Assembly (NCBI GenBank): GCA_934045075.1 | Contig: OW203722.1 | Span: 26,007,226-26,071,225, forward strand | DNA: 64,000 nt | Source of the DNA: Yponomeuta sedellus | Taxonomy: Eukaryota; Arthropoda; Insecta; Lepidoptera; Yponomeutidae | Direction of reading: 5' to 3' | In this document: piece by piece, positions 58,521 to 64,000 of the stretch | Position numbering within the stretch: the first letter of the stretch is position 1 | How the letters are laid out: every line of letters begins with the position of its first letter | Notes under the pieces: generated by a model | Databases searched by the model: none | Seen by the model: the letters and a program-made list of their open reading frames with translations, nothing else | Told to the model about the DNA's origin: nothing | Program-made: the position numbers and the translations under genes

Positions 58521-60340
58521 ATATAGTCTGAGGGTTTGCTGGATAATACATTTTTGTATTCTTTACATAACTTTACTTTCCTTAATTTTTGATCATGACA
58601 AGTTGTCTCCGTAATGTCTCTATTATATACACCTATCTCTCAATAAAAAAAACTATTAGCCATGTAAAATCAAACGCTTTGGGGTCGGTGCTTACATTCG
58701 GATGAGGAGTTTGTGTGTAAACTTACTGTTACATTGGGGTCACTGGACTTGATTGGGACGAAGACCGGGTGGGGATCCCCGCACTGTGAGTTAAATATGA
58801 GCTCTACGCGGATATCCATTTCCGTGTCAGAGCACTTATCTGCAGAAGACAATATTAAGGTGGAGATTTGCTAAACATGAGCTTTATTTATAACTAGTTA
58901 TTCCCGTTGTATTAAAATTTAAAGTACGGTTAAGGCTAATACTACATGGAGCGTGTTGTCTTGGTTGCACGATTTAATATTTTGTGATTTGTGATTTTAA
59001 TAATATAATAATAATAATCCGTTTATTTCAATTAACTTAACAGACTCATATTTTATTAGTTAATTAGTATATACTTATAGCTATGTTAGTATACTATCAT
59101 AAGGAAGCAATATTAAATTGGTTATATTTCTAGAAGCACCTAAGCCGTTTATACATATTAGGTGCTTCTAGAAATATGCATATTATCACAATGCCTCTTG
59201 TATGGGCGGACAAACCTCTCGCCATTCGACCGCAGGATGGGGTTGGGGCTGGCCCGCACCCGTCGCACCAGGGACGTGCATCTTTTTCGCATAGTTGCAT
59301 AAAAGCAATCTACACGCGCTTCCGCAAACATCCCTGATGCGCTACTGAAGCGGGGCAGCCCCACCAGCACCCGGAACGCGTTGTTATACTGGACCCGGAG
59401 GGCCCCATAGGCCCATTGAGTATAGTAAGCCCATAAGCTACACGTATATAGGGAAGTGCAATACGCATTAAATAATGTTACTTTCACCCCCCAGTACAGC
59501 GCGCAAACTTACGCGCGATCATGTCTGCCCTCATTGCCCTCCGTTCTCGTTTGACATCCATGTTGTCTTTTAGGTCTGAGGTAAATATTTAAAACTTCTC
59601 ACTCTTTCCAAAAGGCCACCACTCAAAATAATAGGAGGTACCTTAAATGGGTATCTTATAACCAAGAGGCTCAAACACCATGAACTGTGTTTTACGAACA
59701 TTGTATTTCAGGCCATGTTGGACGGCGTAGGTCTCACATTACTTTAAAAGTTTTCGCAACCACAAGCCGATGCGCTCAACAAAACCATAATTATAGTCGG
59801 CGTAACTCAAGTTATTCAAGCAAATATTCTCAATATGGCAGCATAATCCTAGAAATAATACAGTATCAACTACGAGTTCTAGTTTTTACTTTTCGAGTTC
59901 AATGTAGTTCATAACTAATGTTACGTTTGGTAAGATAAAGTTTTTTTTTTGTCTTCTTGGAATATCGGGCAAGCATTTTAATGATGCGCGATCGCAGCAA
60001 GGCATAAAATGCGATGACACAATATAAAGCCATATTGACCATCTGCAGTATAAATACTTACGTCCCAAAGCATAACTTGAGTTGCAGTCAACATCCACGT
60101 TCAGATAATCTAAAAAAATGGTTTTGTTTAGTTGTATTTTAGACATTATTTTTTCGAAATCATGACGTTGACATACTTACCTGGCACGATAGAATGTTTG
60201 TTTTTTTTAATCGTAACCCGCGAGGTGTTACGGTCCCGATGACCGCGAAGTACACATCCTCGTCGTTTGCCATGTTTATTTTGTAAACCTGTCGTCATCA
60301 CGTACAAAAGTAGGAAAGTAAAAAAAACTCTCTGTATCAT
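50690..60340 (-). CDS. PDGF/VEGF-like secreted cystine-knot protein, gene 3 (5 exons, about 220 aa)
   Basis: Exons on the minus strand: 60340-60181 (start MIQRVFFTFLLLYVMTTG signal peptide, phase 1, donor GTAAGT), 60109-60062 (48-nt extra exon, phase 1 in and out), 58839-58727 (113 nt, after TTCTGCAG, donor GTAAGT), 56550-56446 (105 nt, donor GTATTC) and 50926-50690 (237 nt to TAA). The phases join cleanly. The knot reads SQCGDP, WIPRCVGGC, SKC and HLSCDCC; the C51 position is Ala and C60 is Gly, so both inter-chain cysteines are missing here too. An upstream in-frame ATG at 60424 exists, but alignment with genes 1 and 2 favours 60340. Residues after the signal are basic (HGKRRG, RGHRDR), unlike genes 1 and 2. 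Introns hold a DDE transposon, a pentanucleotide satellite, SINEs and LINE pieces, which makes this gene about 9.7 kb long. Another paralogue's last exon lies just upstream. Confidence 0.76.
51836..52675 (+). CDS. Small zinc-finger-like accessory protein of the DDE transposon, two exons
   Basis: Exon 1 runs from an ATG at 51836 (or 51854) to the GCTCTGGAG|GTTTGT donor near 51991; exon 2 follows a pyrimidine tract ending TTTTCAG near 52492 and ends at TAA 52675. The spliced frame joins ENAALE to VVFDNTRRVCYRCWQ. It has C-x2-C pairs (CVMC in exon 1, CYRC in exon 2), then a Pro/Glu/Gln repeat tail (PEPEPEPQEQAEPQEQ). It ends four bases before the transposase start at 52679. It could instead be an N-terminal part of the transposase joined by further splicing. 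Function unknown; DNA binding is a guess from the Cys pairs. Confidence 0.5.
52679..54406 (+). CDS. DDE-superfamily transposase (Harbinger/ISL2EU-like) with C-terminal SWIM zinc finger, 575 aa
   Basis: One uninterrupted frame. Residues 10-49 carry a C-x4-C ... C-x2-H pattern like a THAP-type DNA-binding finger; 150-170 look like a helix-turn-helix (LFNMSRRKFERQLAIAREC). The catalytic triad is read as D215 (IICDGTYIY), D296 (FILDRGFRD) and E345 (WVVEVVNGRF), the DDE_Tnp_4 layout, with the DGTYIYI and YSLHK signatures I associate with ISL2EU-type transposases. Residues 529-543 (CTCLTGRRTIGSCAH) fit a SWIM zinc finger, CxCxnCxH. It would cut and join its own inverted repeats at 51290 and 54720. 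It lies inside intron 3 of gene 3 on the opposite strand. A GT...AG pair inside the DGTYIYI region could pass for an intron but is more likely coding because the motif is conserved. No stop or frameshift is visible, so the element may be recent. Confidence 0.78.
   Translation: MRAPNTATHCIFHGCANETRHRIPNVVKIHVFSQHKLYIPDSARVCHDHLNGNDWDDLPQHCNISHDFTAAHFRDVCDLMRNALNSPRLRFSDRGMNEEEMHFWTGRTNDEFNAILEQNPLLRNRSADPRTTLGILLTKLRTGEPNARLATLFNMSRRKFERQLAIARECLSTDYVVRHLGVDHMNREDILERNLRIPKALYGNEDNNKAIIICDGTYIYIYKSSNFLFQRQSYSLHKFQNLLKPFLIVTTDGYIIDVKGPYAATKTDAQIMSDLMTDEENPLHILLQPNDVFILDRGFRDSLQHIEACGYEFHVPPTKNREESQLTTSQANDSRLVTMCRWVVEVVNGRFKRDFKLLRQKYFNNTMPNMFGDFMIAAAITNHFHRPIVDSQHAEAFLQKIVERRQTPNVLYDYVEAKRLNNRRANFQRLEANDIQDFPRLREQDVILLSLGTYQLKLAKSYCSEHLNNGLYLIETYREAALEDIHEYGIHEDAWLLRARIQSRHVRSKQYFCYILLDRNSRNILQHYCTCLTGRRTIGSCAHIISIVWYLGYARHEGFTEPALFLNNIIMDEIH
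55085..55395 (-). repeat. LTR-like repeat, uninterrupted copy
   Basis: On minus it begins TGTAACGGTGCAAACTTCTT and includes CTGCTTATCCGTTTTTATCC and an AATAAA. It lies in intron 3 of gene 3 and is missing from the duplicate region near 61800, so it was inserted after the segmental duplication. Its relative is the host of the TRIM at 35.2-36.3 kb. Confidence 0.5.
55727..55865 (+). repeat. SINE-A copy in duplication copy A
   Basis: A box TAGCTCAGTTGG exact; B box GGTTAGAATCC has one change. Its partner in copy B is 62232-62365, so this insertion predates the duplication. Confidence 0.7.
56185..56351 (-). repeat. tRNA-derived SINE-B
   Basis: On minus: CTGTGGTTTAGCGGCAGTGC, CGGGTTCGAACCCCGGCTGG, an A-run, then ggatgtttacatgtttgtga. 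In intron 3 of gene 3, about 95 bp downstream of the 105-nt exon. Confidence 0.72.
56706..57491 (+). repeat. 786-bp pentanucleotide satellite, (GTTAT)n and (GCTAT)n
   Basis: About 157 units: an 18-unit block of GTTAT, one GCTAT, one GTTAT, then a pure block of GCTAT, closing with two GTTAT. It lies in intron 2 of gene 3. It yields three stop-free frames (MLCYA repeats) on the plus strand only because the five-base unit contains no stop in any phase; these are not genes. Confidence 0.92.
57560..58290 (-). pseudogene. LINE ORF2 C-terminal fragment with C2H2 finger
   Basis: 57706-58152 on minus reads GQLRWCGHVVRMDSSRLPKA, YLRYKDVLKRHL and, at its end, CISCDRTFKNKFGFASHVRAH, a C2H2 finger. This is the C-terminal part of a LINE ORF2. 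Flanks on both sides (actagttgtgccccgcgatg; aatcgcttcagccgtttaga) are common repeat ends. In intron 2 of gene 3. Confidence 0.65.
58478..58518. repeat. (AT)n microsatellite
   Basis: About 20 AT units, in intron 2 of gene 3. Confidence 0.9.
59158..59720 (-). pseudogene. LINE reverse transcriptase thumb fragment
   Basis: On minus LFNAYCTSLYTCSLWAYYTQ, RVQYNNAFRVLVGLPRFSSA and SLVRRVRASPNPIL, after upstream pieces of the same type (VFEPLGYKIP, RVRSFKYL). Stops and frame changes. In intron 1 region of gene 3, between the 48-nt and 113-nt exons. Confidence 0.65.
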
Positions 60341-60402
60341 TGTCACATCAAAATCACTCAAAGTCGCACTCAGAAAATTATTTTCTGTTACTTGCGCTCG
60401 TA

Positions 60403-60467
60403 GTGTTTCACGGCTGGCGTTCAACTGTTGTCTGGTGGTTGGGTCGGCGGATTTCAGTTATAAAGGC
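60403..60467 (-). promoter_or_regulatory. TATA promoter block of PDGF/VEGF-like gene 3
   Basis: Minus-strand CCTTTATAACTGAAATCC is followed by CGCCGACCCAACCACCAGAC and CAGTTGAACGCCAGCCG, nearly identical to the blocks before genes 1 and 2. The start codon at 60340 is about 120 bp from the TATA box. The shared 5' leader continues to the AAAATCACTCAAAGTCGC region near 60347-60370, which also occurs at gene 1. Confidence 0.7.
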
Positions 60468-61060
60468 TTCTCTACGCTTGAACATGCGCGCGGTGGAGGG
60501 GCGTGTGCGACGTCGCATAGTAGGCCGAAAATCACGTTTCATAGACATTCAAACTGACATGTCTTAGGTGACGCTTTTTTTGCTTGGATGTGATTGAGAA
60601 TACTTTCAGGTTTATAATCGTAAACAACGCGCTCACAATTTTTTTCGTAAAAAATTGTATGGAGTCGGCATAAAAAATTATGGTATCTCCTTAATCGCAA
60701 AATTACGCCTAATATCCTCTGAGGTTATTAATATAATTATACATTAAGTAGGATTTTTCGGCATACTTCATGTTGCGGTCAACCATGACTTTTTTTTCGA
60801 TTCTTAAAATTTTACTAATGTTTTTTTCCATTTTTACAAATATTAAGTTTTACATGAATGCATATAGACTGGGCATTCATGAAAATTAATTGTCGAACAT
60901 AGAGATACTTACATACTTCTCTTGAATTTAACATTACCTCTGGTTATACCGATGTTATACACATAAATGCATCTTATCTCTGATTAACTTTCTTGCAATG
61001 TTGCAAGTAAAGTGTATTTTTAAAAGTAAAACAAAACTGTCACATGGTATTACGAGTATA

Positions 61061-61297
61061 TTAATTACCTTGTACCTCATTCGGTTCTACAAGAATTTTT
61101 TCGTATGCATACTCGGTTCGGTTGAAAGGTCTGGCATCCAATTCTGTGCTAGAGCAGTTCAAATGGCATTCACGGATCAAGGTCATGGTCCTGCGGCAGA
61201 CGTTTTCTGACGGGCTGCAGCAGTCGCAGCTCAAGTGTCTCACCAAATCGTGATCCTCACACGTCACCCTACCTGTAATCACGTTCGTTTTACGAAC
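61061..61297 (-). CDS. Last exon of a fourth PDGF/VEGF-like paralogue (partial)
   Basis: This is a near-identical copy of the last exon of gene 3 (50690-50926), with the same acceptor (ATCCGCAG), HLSCDCC motif and stop. I count one amino-acid change (Gly to Arg after ENVC). It lies upstream of the gene 3 promoter, so it cannot be part of gene 3. It should belong to a gene whose earlier exons are beyond the right edge; I found no matching 105-nt exon between 61.3 and 64 kb, which is expected if intron 3 is several kb as in gene 3. A stranded duplicate exon is the alternative. Confidence 0.65.
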   Translation of the reverse strand, partial: VRKTNVITGRVTCEDHDLVRHLSCDCCSPSENVCRRTMTLIRECHLNCSSTELDARPFNRTEYAYEKILVEPNEVQGN

Positions 61298-61405
61298 CTG
61301 CGGATAAAACGTAAATAAAATTAAAATATTTTAGTCGAGATGTAACAAATAACATTTATAAATGGTAAACACGACGGTTTGTAAGTATGGATGGATGTTT
61401 GTTAC

Positions 61406-61606
61406 TATAACATAACATTTACATACAAGCACATACATTGCTTCTGGCCCCACACTAGGATACCCTGTGTCGTGGGAACCAGAAACAACGACAGCACAAA
61501 CATGTAAACATCCAAGACCTGGGCTTTTTTTTGGTCCCAGCCGGGATTCGAACCCGGGACCTCTTGAATAGTAGGCAGATGCGCTATCGCTACGCCACAG
61601 AGGTCG
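61406..61606 (-). repeat. tRNA-derived SINE-B, present in copy B only
   Basis: A box CTGTGGCGTAGCGATAGCGC and B box CGGGTTCGAATCCCGGCTGG on minus. In copy A (51020-51035) the site reads gttactttttcacgtaaaaa. The insertion replaced about eight bases and made no target duplication. Confidence 0.78.
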
Positions 61607-62231
61607 TCATGTTAAAACTACCAAATGAATTTTAATAAAACTTCACAATAATGTAACTTATGTATCAGAATAACACAAAGGCTACAAAGAAATTGTGTGA
61701 ATTGTCCAAAATATGATGATAAGTGTCAAGTAAGTAAGATAAAATCTACCATCTGCGAGCTATTCTGGCGTGCCCTGCCAAAACCGCTAGAGTTACACGT
61801 GTCCTCGGGCACTGACTGAAAATCAGCGCTGAGGGCTCAGTCCCTCAGCACAACGCTGAGTCAGCTGCCTTTTGTGGCTTTTTGGACGCACCAGAGGCGA
61901 AAAAAAATATTTTTTAAATGTATTAAAAAATATATTTAAAACAAAAAAAATATGAAAAATATTGTACAGTACAATTTAAAATCAAGAGTCTTAAGTAAGG
62001 TCGATGAAAGTGGGGAATGGGGGGTGGGTAAGTACGTTTATACTTAAATATTAAAATAAAACATAATATAATCTAAAAGATGGAAGATTGAAATAACCCC
62101 TAATTATTTCAATCTTGTGGGTGATATTTACAGTGATTATTTACATTAGACAGTTCCACTTTTATTCATCATCTATCATTCAACCCTTGCATCATCTAGC
62201 ATTGGCTTCAACTAAAGTGAAGGTTCATCAA

Positions 62232-62650
62232 AGAGGTTCGAAATTTCGCTGATGCCGGTGAGTCGCCCATTAGCCCAGTTGGAAAGAGCGCTGGCACGGA
62301 TAGGCAGAGGTCGTGCGTTCGAATCCCGGCAGGGGTGGAATAGTTAGCCTCTAAGTAGGTTTTTCATTTGTCCTTATAATCATGTGGGTACAGCGATACC
62401 ATTCCGAAGTAAAACCTAACTGCAAAGTAGGTCCTTGGGGCTGCAAGTGATGCAAATTACTTCAGCCAGATGTCGCTGCCTGTACGTAATACAGAGAATA
62501 TTGTAAAGAGGTTCGAAATTTCGCTGATGCCGGTGAGTCGCCCATTAGTTCAGTTGGAAAAAGCCCTGGCACGGATAGCCAGAGGTCGTGGGTTCGAATC
62601 CTGGCATGGGTGGAATTTTTAGCCTCTAAGTAGGTTTTTAATTTGTCCAT
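62232..62650 (+). repeat. Two SINE-A copies, the second with full body
   Basis: 62232-62365 (B box GCGTTCGAATCC) corresponds to 55727-55865. 62376-62650 is a second unit (taatcatgtgggtacagcga ... ggttcgaatcctggcatggg) whose tail then continues as copy A does, with tttaatttgtccatcg. The added unit could be an unequal tandem gain. Confidence 0.68.
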
Positions 62651-63121
62651 CGTCAATTTCCGTGGCAGCGGACGCGGAGGTCTGCCAACGTAATATATAT
62701 TTATTGCTTCTAACTAAACATTGGTCAAATTGCCTGTAAATGAATAAAAAAAAAATGTTTCCAACTACAACCTAGTAAACCTGACACTTAACATGACGCT
62801 ACCACGATGATGACCGCGTTTTGACGGTCCTTAAAGAACCACTCTTATACCATTTACACTAAATGTTGGATGCTTCTGTGTGATCGTATCTCTGGGCAAA
62901 TGCCTAACCCATGCCCACTTCCCAGAGATAATCTCGGCCGGACACAGTCGTAATTCCTAACTTATTAAACATTCAGTCTTAGGACCAAAAACAGATTACT
63001 CTTTATTAATATATGTGTATAATTTTAACATAAAAAATCTAAAATTATTAATGATGTTTTAAAAAATAGACATCTACTGTCGAAAACGGGAGCAAAATCT
63101 GTGTTCTTCACACTCTGTGTG

Positions 63122-63458
63122 AAGTGCATTAAAAATAAAAATAGTGTAATCATGTGGGTACAGTGATATCGTTCCGATGTTAAACCTAACTGCAAAGTAG
63201 GTAGTCGGGGCTGTAAGTAATGCAATTTGCTTAAGTCAGATGTCGCTGCCTGTATGTAATACAGAGAATAGTGTAAAGAGGTTCGAAATTTCACTGATGC
63301 CGTGAGTCGCCCATTGGCTCAATTGGTAGAGCGCTGGCACGGATAGCCAGAGGTTGCGGGTTCGAATCCCGGCATGGGTGAAATTTTTAGCCTCTAAATA
63401 GGTTTTTAAATTTGTTTCTTAGCACAGGTTAGTGCATTAAAAATAAAAATAGTGTAAA
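63122..63458 (+). repeat. SINE-A complete unit, both ends marked by the same 25-base motif
   Basis: Starts and ends with gtgcattaaaaataaaaata then gtgta (63126-63150 and 63432-63457). Contains body cgatgttaaacctaactgca, A-box variant TGGCTCAATTGG, exact B box GGTTCGAATCC and the tail. The repeated motif belongs to the family (also at 54773 and 54970), so it marks a head-to-tail unit rather than a target duplication. Confidence 0.72.
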
Positions 63459-63804
63459 AAATCTTTGCTTTGAAAGTCCCAACTTCATCGTCATACTTTC
63501 TGATTGTTTTCTATGTTACCTTGTTCTTATAACGTCACCAATTTAACATTTTATTCATTACCAACTAGGCTGTATTGCCCATTGTTTAAACAATCTTTGC
63601 TTAAAACATTCCAACTTCATCGTCATTCTTTCTGATTGCCTTGTATATTACCTACTTCAATCACTCACATCAGTCATGTTAATTTCTTTGACAAACTGAA
63701 ACTATGCCACCGCAAATTTCAAAGGAGCGCTGGGAGAAAAAGCGAGATAAAAATAAGAAAGAAAAATTACTTAAATATTGTGATTTTCTTAAGTTTAGTG
63801 GTAA

Positions 63805-64000
63805 TCGATCCTTTCCAATCTGGTTTTCGATCGGGGCATAGCACCATCACGGCTCTCCTTAAGGTTACCGAGGACATAAGGGCCGGCATGGAGGTACAAC
63901 TGGTCACCACTCTGGTCCTCATCGATTTTAGCAACGCCTTTAACGCTGTCAACCACGACCTCCTTCTAGCCACCCTTGGTGGTCTCAACGTTTCGTTCAC
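63805..64000 (+). pseudogene. LINE reverse transcriptase fragment running off the window
   Basis: From about 63807 one frame reads DPFQSGFRSGHSTITALLKV and TLVLIDFSNAFNAVNHDLLL, reverse transcriptase motifs of Jockey/CR1-like LINEs. Its 5' end is missing. The minus-strand frame over the same place is a shadow. Confidence 0.7.

Larger units (their letters stand above)
60940..62950. repeat. Segmental duplication, copy B
   Basis: Blocks 60940-61720, 61712-61800 and 61905-62350 plus 62640-62810 match copy A in order. It additionally holds a SINE-B (61406-61606) and an extra SINE-A piece (62376-62640). Confidence 0.85.

Noticed and set aside
60341..60424. Upstream start codon for gene 3 (84 bases longer)
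   Set aside because: It lies in the leader region shared with genes 1 and 2, and the signal peptide aligns with theirs only from the Met at 60340.
63126..63457. The 25-base repeat at both ends of the 63.1-kb SINE-A as a target duplication
   Set aside because: The same motif is found at the end of other SINE-A copies, so it is part of the element and marks a head-to-tail joint.

Overview
The window looks like a piece of a moth or butterfly nuclear genome. It is AT-rich and intron-containing, with GT-AG splice junctions, very dense short and long interspersed repeats, a short Helitron-like copy and repeat tails of types I associate with Lepidoptera. The lepidopteran assignment is inference. 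Most of the 64 kb is mobile DNA; no bacterial-type operons, rRNA operons or CRISPR arrays are present.

The host genes I can support lie on the minus strand and form a tandem cluster. Three complete paralogous genes (about 22.9-20.4 kb, 33.4-28.5 kb and 60.5-50.7 kb) and the last exon of a fourth (61.1-61.3 kb) encode small secreted proteins with a PDGF/VEGF-type cystine-knot domain. They share a TATA promoter block, a signal-peptide exon, a 113-nt exon, a 105-nt exon and a Cys-rich last exon. All three complete genes keep six knot cysteines but lack the two positions that normally link the chains of a PDGF/VEGF dimer, and all share an extra cysteine pair. The last exon and intron 3 of gene 3 belong to a segmental duplication whose second copy carries the orphan exon.

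Layout: 0-20 kb is repeats (5S-rRNA-derived SINE, tRNA-derived SINE with fold-back copies, MITEs, a solo LTR, a gag-integrase remnant, a Helitron) between stretches I cannot assign. 20-23 kb is gene 1. 23-28 kb is SINEs and unassigned DNA. 28.4-33.5 kb is gene 2, with repeat-filled introns. 33.8-38 kb holds a LINE tail grown into a (GTAT)n array and a decayed Jockey-type LINE hosting an LTR-pair miniature element (TRIM). 38.5-45.1 kb is a decayed LINE split by a full-length RTE-type LINE with a 15-bp target duplication. 45.2-50.6 kb is a nearly intact CR1-type LINE. 50.6-60.5 kb is gene 3; its introns contain a 3.4-kb DDE transposon with a C-terminal SWIM finger, a 786-bp pentanucleotide satellite and LINE fragments. 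60.9-63 kb is the second copy of the segmental duplication. 63.8 kb to the end is the start of another LINE reverse transcriptase fragment.

Gene models were built by eye from splice signals, reading phase and paralogue alignment. No database search was possible, so family names are recognition calls with stated confidence.
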